Source of the DNA: an uncultured Clostridia bacterium
GTDB lineage: Bacteria; Bacillota; Clostridia; Oscillospirales; Oscillospiraceae
Length of the DNA: 7,772 nt
NCBI GenBank assembly: GCA_945918815.1
Contig: CAMEIU010000106.1
Coordinates: 1 to 7,772 of the forward strand
Reading direction: 5' to 3'
Shown: in pieces, positions 1 to 6,014 of the stretch
Numbering within the stretch: position 1 is the stretch's first letter
Layout: every line of letters starts with the position of its first letter
Translations under genes and position numbers: made by a program
The notes under the pieces: model-generated
What the model was told of the DNA's origin: nothing
Database searches by the model: none
The model's input: only the letters and a program-made list of their open reading frames with translations

Positions 1-402
1 AATGGCGTATTTCACGGTGTTCAGGTCCATAATGTCCTTTTCCCGCAGATGCTCCGTCAGCTCATCCGGCGTCAGCCGGGTCTTTTTTAAATTCTTTTGC
101 AGAATCTTTCCGTTTTCCATGAGAATCACCGGCTTGCCGCAGAACAGACGCCGGAAAAAGACGGAATAGTATGTCAGTACCGACAGCAGCAGCTCCACGG
201 TCAGGACCGTCAGAATGGGAATGACGCCGCCCAACAGGGGAATCCCCAGATCCTGCATGGGCACGGAAGCCAGGTCCGCGATCAGCAGAGCCACCACAAA
301 CTCCGACGGCTCCATCTCCCCGATTTGCCGCTTGCCCATCATGCGGATGGCGAAAACCAAAAGCAGATACAAAATAATCGAACGGATCAAGCAAACCAGC
401 AT
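1..402 (-). CDS. DUF421 / YetF-like membrane protein, N-terminal 134 residues (partial)
   Basis: The minus-strand frame stays open from an ATG at 402-400 to the window edge, giving 134 residues; the C-terminal part lies to the left. The opening reads MLVCLIRSIILYLLLVFAIR, followed by RMMGKRQIGEMEPSEFVVAL and an ADLASVPM segment, which I recognise as the conserved start of the DUF421 (YetF/YcaP-like) inner-membrane family. Hydrophobic segments at about residues 3-19, 36-48 and 53-76 suggest three membrane helices. After these comes a soluble portion with the typical CGKPVILMENGKI stretch (about 89-101), the start of the cytosolic domain. A GGGAGGGG ribosome site lies 5 nt before the ATG and supports this start. 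The gene diverges from the operon beginning at 879, with repeat copy 1 between them. The molecular function of the family is not well defined; YetF-type proteins have been linked to spore or envelope physiology, and I assign no activity here. Confidence 0.88.
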   Translation of the reverse strand, partial: MLVCLIRSIILYLLLVFAIRMMGKRQIGEMEPSEFVVALLIADLASVPMQDLGIPLLGGVIPILTVLTVELLLSVLTYYSVFFRRLFCGKPVILMENGKILQKNLKKTRLTPDELTEHLREKDIMDLNTVKYAI

Positions 403-421
403 AAAATCCCCTCCCGGGGAA

Positions 422-427
422 AGTATA
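422..427 (-). promoter_or_regulatory. Possible -10 element for the DUF421 gene
   Basis: Read on the minus strand, TATACT occupies 427-422, about 20 nt before the DUF421 start codon and just ahead of its ribosome site. I find no convincing -35 hexamer 16-18 bp further upstream (the matching position reads GGATAG), so this is a weak call based on the -10 alone. If it is real, the leader is very short and the -35 region lies within about 30 bp of repeat copy 1. Confidence 0.28.
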
Positions 428-474
428 CCCGGGTTTGGAGATCCCTATCCGCCGTGTGGAACGGAAGGGGAAGA

Positions 475-783
475 GAAATTGGGATTTGTTGATGAATTGA
501 CAATGGATAATTGACAATTGACAATGAACGTATTTTCCTTCGGAAAATGATTGAAAAACGCCCGTTTTCAAGTGATCCGTAGGGGCGACCCTTGCGGTCG
601 CCCTCCGTGCACACCTCCAATGTAGGGCGCGGGAAGGTGAATTGCCCGAAGGGCAAGAGAGGCCGGTCTGGACCGCAACCCGACGCGCCGTTGGGCAGTT
701 GGTTCCAGGATGCAGCTGCCTGCATACGGCACGTCCAGTGGCCGCGCCCTACAAAAAGCGGTACATCAACAAATCCCAATTTC
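475..783 (+). mobile_element. Non-autonomous MITE-like repeat element, copy 1, with 20-bp terminal inverted repeats
   Basis: The left end at 475-494 is GAAATTGGGATTTGTTGATG, and 764-783 is its exact reverse complement. Inside is AT-rich sequence with three TTGACA units (497, 511, 518), then a chain of short perfect hairpins: 532-548 (7 bp, TTC loop), 583-603 (GGGCGACC/GGTCGCCC), 642-656 (TTGCCC, GAA loop, GGGCAA), 664-675, and 710-725 (ATGCAG/CTGCAT). A second nested inverted repeat, TGTAGGGCGCGG at 621-632 with CCGCGCCCTACA at 742-753, encloses the last three. There is no transposase or credible gene. A near-identical copy lies inverted at 6434-6732. No target-site duplication is visible at either end, so transposition is inferred from the terminal repeats and the second copy; a large REP/BIME-like palindromic repeat is the alternative. 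Confidence 0.8.
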
Positions 784-814
784 CCGCCGGATGGGATATT
801 CCTGAAAATAGTGC

Positions 815-843
815 TGTAAAAAAGCTTCCAGGTATGATATAAT
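815..843 (+). promoter_or_regulatory. Promoter of the chr-ruvCAB-glmM operon (extended -10)
   Basis: A perfect -10 hexamer TATAAT at 838-843 is preceded by TG at 835-836, giving the extended form TGATATAAT. The -35 region 17 bp upstream (TGTAAA at 815-820) matches poorly, as is usual for extended -10 promoters. Transcription would begin near 850, leaving a leader of about 29 nt before the 55-aa gene. It is the only clear promoter before the seven closely packed genes. It starts about 32 bp past the end of repeat copy 1. Confidence 0.6.
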
Positions 844-878
844 ACACCGATGAATTGATTGAAATCGAGGGAACGTCT

Positions 879-1046
879 ATGGATCATACACCGGAAAGCC
901 TGGAGCATTACAGCCAGGAGAACGCGCCTGCGGAGAAGCAGGAATATACGCCGAGGCCCAAAAGCCATATCATCCTGGCTTGGATCGGCATTGCCATTGT
1001 GCTGTTCGCGTTTTTTGGAACCTGTTATTGGATGGTGAATTACTGA
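879..1046 (+). CDS. Small single-pass membrane protein, 55 aa, function unknown
   Basis: The ATG at 879 follows GAGGG with a spacing of about 8 nt. The frame can be extended to a TTG at 855, but that codon has no ribosome site and would start within a few bases of the predicted transcript start, so 879 is preferred. The product begins with a charged, proline-containing tail of about 29 residues (MDHTPESLEHYSQENAPAEK at 1-20) and ends in one hydrophobic helix, IILAWIGIAIVLFAFFGTCY (31-50), followed by WMVNY. There is no signal-peptidase or lipoprotein motif, so an N-in, C-terminally anchored protein is likely. It is the first gene of the operon, and its stop lies 1 nt before the start of the first chromate-transporter gene, implying translational coupling. 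I do not recognise a family. An accessory role for the CHR pair is a guess from position only. Confidence 0.7.
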   Translation: MDHTPESLEHYSQENAPAEKQEYTPRPKSHIILAWIGIAIVLFAFFGTCYWMVNY

Positions 1047-1047
1047 T

Positions 1048-1599
1048 ATGCGGCAATTGATTGATTTGTTTGTGTCCTTTTTTAAGATCGGCCTTTTCAC
1101 CTTCGGCGGCGGCTACGCCATGCTGCCTATGCTGCAAAGGGAGATTGTGGAGAAACACAAATGGGCCACGGAGGACGATGTGCTGGATTACTACGCCATC
1201 GGCCAGTGCACCCCCGGAATCATCGCCGTCAATACGGCCACCTTCGTCGGCGTGAAGCTGGCGGGCGCCTTGGGCGGGGCCGTGTCCACCGTGGCGGTGG
1301 TCAGCCCGTCCCTGATTATTATTACCATTATCAGCACCATTCTGCGCAACTTTGCCGAGTACGCCGTGGTGCAGCACGCCTTCGCCGGAATCCGCGTGGC
1401 CGTGGCCGCGTTGGTGGTGGTGTCCGTGGCGAAGCTCTTCAAAAAGGGTGTCAAGGACGTTCTGGGTTATGTGATCTTCGCCGTGTCTCTGCTGTTGGTC
1501 TTCTTCCTGGACGTGTCGCCCATTTGGGTGGTCCTGGCGGCCATTGCCATCGGCGTGGGAAAGGCCCTGAAAGCCGGGAAAGGCGGTGAGCAGGCATGA
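1048..1599 (+). CDS. Chromate transporter (CHR family), first half-size subunit
   Basis: This 183-aa protein has the CHR-family signature FTFGGGYAMLP at residues 17-27 and the second conserved element QCTPGIIAVNTATFVG at 53-68. Predicted membrane helices lie at about 72-98, 110-128, 139-154 and 158-172, and the C-terminus is short and basic. At about 180 residues it is a single-domain, short-chain CHR protein; the long-chain ChrA proteins are a fused pair of about 400 residues. Such short proteins normally occur as adjacent pairs that act together, and the next gene is indeed a second CHR protein. The best-known family activity is chromate export in exchange with sulfate. In an anaerobe the true substrate may be another anion, so the name records homology rather than a proven function. 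The start lies 1 nt after the stop of the 55-aa gene, and the stop overlaps the next start by 4 bp (ATGA). Confidence 0.92.
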   Translation: MRQLIDLFVSFFKIGLFTFGGGYAMLPMLQREIVEKHKWATEDDVLDYYAIGQCTPGIIAVNTATFVGVKLAGALGGAVSTVAVVSPSLIIITIISTILRNFAEYAVVQHAFAGIRVAVAALVVVSVAKLFKKGVKDVLGYVIFAVSLLLVFFLDVSPIWVVLAAIAIGVGKALKAGKGGEQA

Positions 1600-2159
1600 T
1601 CTATCTGTGCCTTTGCTGGGAATTCTTCAAGACCGGCCTGTTCTCCATTGGCGGCGGCCTTGCGACCCTGCCGTTCCTCAGCGAAATGGGCAGCAAGTTT
1701 GGCTGGTTCACCCAGGAGGAGCTGGCGAATATGCTGGCGGTCTCCGAATCCACCCCCGGTCCCATCGGCATCAACATGGCCACCTATGTGGGCAACACCG
1801 TGGGCGGCGTTCTGGGCGGCGTCCTGGCGACTTTCGCTCTGGTGCTGCCGTCCTATCTGGTCATTCTTCTGGTGGCGAAGGTCATGGAGCGGTTCCAGAA
1901 TAACCGCTTCGTCCAGTCCTCCATGACCACCCTGCGGCCCGCCTCCGTGGGCATGGTGGGGGCGGCCATTCTGGGCGTTCTCCAGTCGGTCCTGGTGAAT
2001 ATGGATGCGGTCCGCGCCATGGCGTGGAGCCAAATGCTGTCCTGGCCCAACCTGGTTTTGTTTGCCATTCTCCTGGCCCTGTACGCCAAGTTCAACAAGC
2101 TCCATCCCGTGGTCATTCTGGCCATCGGCGCGGTGGTGGGCATCGTGTGCAAGCTCTGA
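1596..2159 (+). CDS. Chromate transporter (CHR family), second half-size subunit
   Basis: This 187-aa protein repeats the architecture of its upstream neighbour: FSIGGGLATLP at residues 16-26 and ESTPGPIGINMATYVG at 51-66. Hydrophobic stretches follow at about 67-96, 116-136, 150-163 and 170-185. The matching GGG..LP and TPG..NxATxVG motifs show that the two proteins are homologous halves of one transporter; in pairs of this type the halves are thought to insert with opposite topology, which I infer from family knowledge. Its ATG overlaps the preceding TGA (ATGA at 1596-1599). The ribosome site is weak (GGTGAG-like), which fits translational coupling and a fixed ratio of the two subunits. It ends 8 nt before ruvC. 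Confidence 0.92.
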   Translation: MIYLCLCWEFFKTGLFSIGGGLATLPFLSEMGSKFGWFTQEELANMLAVSESTPGPIGINMATYVGNTVGGVLGGVLATFALVLPSYLVILLVAKVMERFQNNRFVQSSMTTLRPASVGMVGAAILGVLQSVLVNMDAVRAMAWSQMLSWPNLVLFAILLALYAKFNKLHPVVILAIGAVVGIVCKL

Positions 2160-2167
2160 GGCGTGCC

Positions 2168-2659
2168 ATGCGGATTCTCGGAATTGACCCGGGCTATGCC
2201 ACCATCGGCTTCGGTCTGCTGGAATCGGAGCGGGGAAACTGCCGCCTTTTGCAGTACGGCACCATCACCACGCCGCCGGATCTGGATTTTTCCCAGCGGC
2301 TTCTGATGATCTACAACGACATGATCCAACTCCTGGAGACGGTACAGCCGGATCAGGTCGCCATCGAGGAGCTGTTCTGGGGCCACAACGTCACCACCGG
2401 CATCGGCGTTTCCCACGGCCGCGGCGTCATCCTTCTGACCATCGCTCAGAAGGAGCTGCCGCTCTTCGAGTATACCCCCATGCAGATCAAGCAGGCCGTG
2501 GTGGGCTACGGCATGGCCACCAAGCAGCAGGTCATGGACATGACAAAGCGGCTGCTGAAAATGGAGAAGGTGGCCCGGCCCGACGACGCGGCCGACGCCA
2601 TCGCCGTGGCGTTGTGCCACAGCCGCTCCAACACCAGCCTGCTCCAGGGCATCCAATAG
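2168..2659 (+). CDS. ruvC: Crossover junction endodeoxyribonuclease RuvC
   Basis: RuvC cuts Holliday junctions symmetrically, completing recombinational repair after RuvAB branch migration. The 163-aa product starts MRILGIDPGYATIGFGLLES, the RNase H-like first strand of the family. All four acidic metal-binding residues can be placed: D7 in GIDPG, E67 in AIEELFWGHN, and D140 and D143 in DDAADAIAVALCH near the C-terminus. The length is close to the 173 residues of the E. coli enzyme. An earlier in-frame start at 2024 exists, but it would overlap the chromate-transporter gene by over 130 bp and lacks the family start; the ATG at 2168, preceded by GAGG, is correct. It precedes ruvA (14-nt gap) and ruvB in the common ruvCAB order. 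Confidence 0.97.
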   Translation: MRILGIDPGYATIGFGLLESERGNCRLLQYGTITTPPDLDFSQRLLMIYNDMIQLLETVQPDQVAIEELFWGHNVTTGIGVSHGRGVILLTIAQKELPLFEYTPMQIKQAVVGYGMATKQQVMDMTKRLLKMEKVARPDDAADAIAVALCHSRSNTSLLQGIQ

Positions 2660-2673
2660 GAAAGGGAACGACT

Positions 2674-3273
2674 ATGTTTTATTATCTCAACGGCACCGTG
2701 ACGGTTCTGGAAGCCAATCTGGCGGTCCTGGACTGCGGCGGCGTGGGCTTCGCCTGCCATACCACGGGCTATACCCTGTCCCAACTGCAGCTGGGGAAGC
2801 AGCAGAAGCTGTTCACCTACTGCAACATCAAGGAGGACGCCTTTGACATTTTTGGCTTCTCCACCAAGGAAGAGCTAGCCTGCTTCGAGCGGCTGCTCAG
2901 CGTCTCCGGCGTGGGCCCCAAGGTGGCTTTGGCCATTCTCTCCGCCACCACGCCCAGCCAGTTCACCCTGGCGGTCATGACCGGCGACGAGCGGACCCTG
3001 ACCATGGCCCAGGGCGTGGGCAAGCGTATGGCCCAGAGAATTATCCTCGAATTGAAGGATAAAATCGGCAAGGATCTGCCGGACTACGGGACGGCGATTC
3101 CGTCGGCGGCCCCGGCGGCTTCCGGCAACAAAACCGCCGAGGCTTCCGCCGCCCTGGCCTCCCTGGGCTATTCCCAGAGCGAGATCGGCCAGGCGCTCAA
3201 GGGCGTGGACGTGGAGCATCTGAGCCTGGAAGAGATCGTGCGCAGCGCCCTGCGCGCCATGGTCAAGCAGTAA
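2674..3273 (+). CDS. ruvA: Holliday junction branch migration complex subunit RuvA
   Basis: RuvA is the four-way-junction-binding subunit; a tetramer holds the junction square and recruits RuvB rings. The 199-aa product has domain I starting MFYYLNGTVTVLEANLAVLD (an OB-fold), then two helix-hairpin-helix motifs: SVSGVGPKVALAIL at 76-89 and AQGVGKRMAQRIILEL at 112-127. A flexible alanine/proline linker (about 136-155) leads to the C-terminal three-helix domain III (156-199), containing ALASLGYSQSEIGQALKG, which contacts RuvB. The start at 2674 is supported by an AAAGGG ribosome site; a longer in-frame reading from 2614 would overlap ruvC and add a non-family extension. Length matches the roughly 200-residue family norm. 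It lies 12 nt before ruvB, consistent with co-expression. Confidence 0.97.
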   Translation: MFYYLNGTVTVLEANLAVLDCGGVGFACHTTGYTLSQLQLGKQQKLFTYCNIKEDAFDIFGFSTKEELACFERLLSVSGVGPKVALAILSATTPSQFTLAVMTGDERTLTMAQGVGKRMAQRIILELKDKIGKDLPDYGTAIPSAAPAASGNKTAEASAALASLGYSQSEIGQALKGVDVEHLSLEEIVRSALRAMVKQ

Positions 3274-3285
3274 AGGAGGGACGCA

Positions 3286-4332
3286 ATGAGTCTGGATTTT
3301 TCTCAGGAGATGGAGGCCCCTCTGGTCACCACCTCCCGTACCCCCATGGATGAGGGCGAGCTGAGCCTGCGCCCCAGAACCCTGGCGGACTACACCGGCC
3401 AGGAGAAGGCCAAGGGCAATCTGGCGGTGTACATCGAGGCCGCCCGGCGGCGCAACGAGCCCCTGGACCATGTGCTGCTCTACGGCCCGCCTGGTCTGGG
3501 CAAGACCACCCTGGCCGGGGTCATCGCCAATGAAATGGGCGTCAACATCCGTATCACCTCCGGTCCCGCCATCGAAAAAGCCGGAGACCTGGCAGCCCTT
3601 CTCACCAACCTGAACGCAGGGGATATCCTCTTCATTGATGAGATTCACCGCCTGAACCGCATGGTGGAGGAAATCCTTTATCCCGCCATGGAGGACTTTG
3701 CCATCGACATCATCGTGGGCAAGGGCCCCTCTGCCAACTCCATCCGGCTGGATCTGCCCAAGTTCACCCTGATCGGGGCTACCACAAGGGCCGGCCAGCT
3801 GTCCAGTCCTTTGCGGGACCGCTTCGGTGTTTCCCTGCGGCTGGAGCTGTACACCAAGGAAGAGCTGGCCCGGATCGTCACCCGGTCCGCGTCGCTGCTG
3901 GGCATTGAGATTGCGCCGGACGGGGCCATGGAGATCGCCTCCCGGTCCCGAGGCACGCCCCGAATTGCCAACCGGATGCTCCGCCGGGTCCGGGACTTCG
4001 CCCAGATCTACCACGACGGCGTCATCACCCGGGAAGCGGCGGACCACGCCCTGAGCTGCCTGGAGGTGGACTATCTGGGCCTCGACAGCACCGACCGCCG
4101 GATGCTGACCACCATCATCCGCAATTACAACGGCGGTCCCGTGGGCCTCGAGACCCTGGCGGCCACCATCGGCGAGGAAGCCGTGACCCTGGAGGACGTC
4201 TATGAGCCGTATCTCATGCAGATTGGCTTCCTGACCCGGACGCCCCGGGGACGCTGCGTCACCAATTTGGCATATGAACATCTGCATCTTGCCCCACCTG
4301 CCGCGGCGCAGGAACAATTGAGCTTTGGATAG
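3286..4332 (+). CDS. ruvB: Holliday junction branch migration helicase RuvB
   Basis: RuvB is the AAA+ ATPase motor that pulls DNA through the RuvA-bound junction. In the 348-aa product Walker A is GPPGLGKT at 67-74 (K73) and Walker B is LFIDEI at 115-120 (D118). The sensor 1 region is GATTRAG at 164-170, the arginine finger is R179 in PLRDRFG, and the sensor 2 region is GTPRIANR at 223-230. The C-terminal winged-helix domain ends with the typical GFLTRTPRGR at 314-323. The segment RPRTLADYTGQEKAKGNL at 29-46 is the usual N-terminal family hallmark. The excellent ribosome site AAAGGAGGG is spaced 5 nt from the ATG. The length is slightly above the usual 335-345, owing to the first 20 or so residues and a short tail; nothing essential is missing. 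Confidence 0.98.
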   Translation: MSLDFSQEMEAPLVTTSRTPMDEGELSLRPRTLADYTGQEKAKGNLAVYIEAARRRNEPLDHVLLYGPPGLGKTTLAGVIANEMGVNIRITSGPAIEKAGDLAALLTNLNAGDILFIDEIHRLNRMVEEILYPAMEDFAIDIIVGKGPSANSIRLDLPKFTLIGATTRAGQLSSPLRDRFGVSLRLELYTKEELARIVTRSASLLGIEIAPDGAMEIASRSRGTPRIANRMLRRVRDFAQIYHDGVITREAADHALSCLEVDYLGLDSTDRRMLTTIIRNYNGGPVGLETLAATIGEEAVTLEDVYEPYLMQIGFLTRTPRGRCVTNLAYEHLHLAPPAAAQEQLSFG

Positions 4333-4343
4333 GAGAATGAACG

Positions 4344-5693
4344 ATGGGTAAATTATTTGGGACCGATGGAATTCGCGGCGTCGCCAATGAGACGCTGGAT
4401 TGTAAGCTGGCATACCGGATTGGTCAGGCCGCGGCCCTGACGCTGGCGAAGGCCAAACAGGGAACCCCCACAGTGGTGATCGGAAAAGATACCCGCATTT
4501 CCTCGGATATGCTGGAAAGCGCTCTTCTGGCAGGCCTGTGCGCCTGCGGGGCCAACGCCGTCCGTCTGGGCGTCATTCCCACGCCGGCCATCGCCTATCT
4601 GACGGTGTTCTATCATGCCGATGCCGGCGTGGTCATCTCCGCCTCCCACAATCCCTTTGAATATAACGGCATCAAAATGTTTTCCTCAGAGGGCTTCAAG
4701 CTCAACGACGCGTTGGAGGAGGAGATTGAGGACCTGATCCTGTCCGGCGGCGACCTGCCGGTGAAGACCGGCGCGGAGCTGGGCCGTGTGATCGAGGGCT
4801 TCCACGCCTCGGAATACTATATCCGCCACCTGGCCTCTACGGTAAAGGAGCTTTCCGACCTGCGGGTCCTGGTGGACTGCGCCAACGGCGCGGCCAGCGC
4901 CACGGCCCAGCGGCTGTTCAACCGCTTCAACATCGACGTCAGCTTTATCAATGACAAGCCCAACGGCGTCAATATCAACGACCACTGCGGCTCCACCCAT
5001 CTGGAGGGCCTCTCCGAGCGGGTGAAAAACGGCTATTACGATCTGGGCATCGCCTTTGACGGCGACGCGGACCGCTGTCTGGTGGTGGATGAAAACGGCA
5101 ATGAGGTGGATGGCGACAAGATCATGGCCATCTGCGCCCGGTCGCTCCACCAGGCCGGAAAGCTTCAGAACGACGGCTTCGTCGCCACGGTCATGTCCAA
5201 CCTTGGTTTACATAAATACTGCAAGGAGAACGGCCTGAAGCTGCTTTGCGCCAACGTGGGCGACCGGAACGTGCTGGAGCTGATGCAGAAGGAGGGCATG
5301 GTCCTGGGCGGCGAGCAGTCCGGCCATATCATCTTCCTGGAGCATCTGACCACCGGCGACGGCCAACTGGCTGCCCTGCAATTCATGAACATCCTGTGCC
5401 ACAGCGGCATGCCGGTCAGCCGTCTGGCGGCGGACATCGGCCGCTATCCGCAGGTTCTGATCAATGTGCCCGGTCCCCACGCCAAAGCGGACAAGGAAGC
5501 CATTCTCAAAAGCGACGCCCTGCAGGCCGCCATGGCCGAAGGGAACCGGCTCCTGGCGGGCGATGGCCGGATTTTGGTCCGTCCCTCCGGCACCGAGGCC
5601 CTGATCCGCGTCATGGTGGAGGCCTCCAACGAGGAACTGGCCCAGAAGGTGGCGCGAGGAATCGCGGATACCGTCGAAAATCTACAAAAATGA
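4344..5693 (+). CDS. glmM: Phosphoglucosamine mutase GlmM
   Basis: GlmM converts glucosamine-6-phosphate to glucosamine-1-phosphate, a cytosolic step toward UDP-N-acetylglucosamine for peptidoglycan. The 449-aa product begins MGKLFGTDGIRGVANETLDC, the GlmM hallmark. The catalytic phosphoserine is S101 in ISASHNP (98-104). The magnesium loop is DGDADR at 239-244 (D239, D241, D243). The sugar-recognition loop is GEQSGH at 323-328, and the phosphate-binding loop RPSGTEALIRVM spans 413-424. All four domains are present and the length is standard. An AGGAG ribosome site overlaps the ruvB stop, with an 11-nt gap between genes. It is the last gene of the operon. No clear terminator follows; the next promoter starts only 30 bp after the stop, and read-through would form the hairpin of the dyad at 5726-5776. 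Confidence 0.98.
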   Translation: MGKLFGTDGIRGVANETLDCKLAYRIGQAAALTLAKAKQGTPTVVIGKDTRISSDMLESALLAGLCACGANAVRLGVIPTPAIAYLTVFYHADAGVVISASHNPFEYNGIKMFSSEGFKLNDALEEEIEDLILSGGDLPVKTGAELGRVIEGFHASEYYIRHLASTVKELSDLRVLVDCANGAASATAQRLFNRFNIDVSFINDKPNGVNINDHCGSTHLEGLSERVKNGYYDLGIAFDGDADRCLVVDENGNEVDGDKIMAICARSLHQAGKLQNDGFVATVMSNLGLHKYCKENGLKLLCANVGDRNVLELMQKEGMVLGGEQSGHIIFLEHLTTGDGQLAALQFMNILCHSGMPVSRLAADIGRYPQVLINVPGPHAKADKEAILKSDALQAAMAEGNRLLAGDGRILVRPSGTEALIRVMVEASNEELAQKVARGIADTVENLQK

Positions 5694-5722
5694 ATTTGAA
5701 AATGAAAACAGATTTATAAGGA

Positions 5723-5751
5723 TTGACAAACGGACTTTCAGTGTTTATAAT
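5723..5751 (+). promoter_or_regulatory. Perfect-consensus sigma-A promoter of the zinc-ribbon gene and its leader
   Basis: TTGACA at 5723-5728 and TATAAT at 5746-5751 are both six-of-six matches at the ideal 17-bp spacing. Transcription should start near 5758, about 257 nt before the zinc-ribbon start codon. Such an exact promoter implies high output and is usual for stable or regulated RNAs. It is embedded in the dyad at 5726-5776, which covers most of the -35 hexamer. Confidence 0.82.
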
Positions 5752-5776
5752 GAAAAACAGTTGAAAGACCGTTTGT
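5726..5776. repeat. 15-bp imperfect inverted repeat flanking the -10 element
   Basis: The left arm ACAAACGGACTTTCA (5726-5740) and right arm TGAAAGACCGTTTGT (5762-5776) are reverse complements at 14 of 15 positions, with a 21-nt spacer that holds TATAAT. The left arm overlaps the -35 hexamer and the right arm lies just past the predicted start site. This could be a bipartite operator for a repressor. It could also be a hairpin formed only in RNA reading through from glmM, since the promoter's own transcript carries just the right arm. There is no following U-run, so it is not a canonical terminator. Confidence 0.65.
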
Positions 5777-5990
5777 TGAGCGATTCCATTTTGTCTCACA
5801 CCCCTCTTCGCGTACAGGACCCAGAATTGTGTGTTCTATCCCTGAAGGCCTGTCAGACTCCAAAATTGTTTCGATCATGCAGACGCCGCTGCCGTTCCCG
5901 GCGCGGACGCTGAAAGGCGATCACAGCGTTGACGCTGTTCGCAATATGGATCCCCGACCTGCAAGTTTTGATGGGAGTGCTTCAGGGGAA
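5758..5990 (+). ncRNA. Structured leader or candidate non-coding RNA of unassigned class
   Basis: The 321 bp between glmM and the zinc-ribbon gene hold no credible gene but dense complementarity. CCCTGAAG at 5840-5847 pairs with CTTCAGGG at 5980-5987. Moving inward, ACTCC (5857-5861) pairs with GGAGT (5974-5978), AAAA (5862-5865) with TTTT (5966-5969), and TTGT (5866-5869) with GCAA (5961-5964). This gives a long, interrupted rod of about 150 nt. At its tip are a GC-rich hairpin near 5884-5910 and a perfect 6-bp hairpin, ACAGCG-TTGA-CGCTGT, near 5925-5940. CACAC (5797-5801) can pair with GTGTG (5829-5833) upstream. The very strong promoter, length and rod shape recall 6S RNA or a cis-regulatory leader. 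However, the 5' end does not close with the 3' end and I cannot match a known riboswitch consensus. No terminator separates it from the next gene. Confidence 0.42.
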
Positions 5991-6014
5991 AAATGCTAAA
6001 GAGAGGTAACATCT

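Noticed and set aside
592..819. Plus-strand frame in copy 1 and its counterpart at 6370-6615 (minus)
   Set aside because: Both encode the same peptide (VHTSNVGRGKVNCPKGKRG...) because they are the same element. The frame is not bounded by the element ends, has no ribosome site and its composition follows the hairpins.
387..1100. Minus-strand open frame of 237 codons running through repeat copy 1
   Set aside because: Most of its translation is the repeat element itself; the same peptide (with CTEGDRKGRPYGSLENGRFS) reappears from the plus strand of copy 2 at 6482-6733. The rest overlaps the 55-aa gene and promoter antisense. It is a by-product of the hairpin-rich repeat, not a gene.
2875..4413. 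Long (512-codon) minus-strand frame opposite ruvA and ruvB
   Set aside because: It is antisense to genes with complete motifs, and its low-complexity Gly/Gln/His/Asp-rich translation is typical of GC-rich shadow frames.
5758..5990. glmS ribozyme or T-box leader
   Set aside because: The downstream gene is a zinc-ribbon protein, not glmS or an aminoacyl-tRNA synthetase or amino-acid gene, and I find no T-box GGTGGNACCGCG-type sequence.
5877..5999. A 40-codon ATG frame within the zinc-ribbon leader
   Set aside because: There is no ribosome site before the ATG, no recognisable peptide motif, and its bases are the ones forming the stem and tip hairpins. A leader peptide cannot be fully excluded but is not supported.
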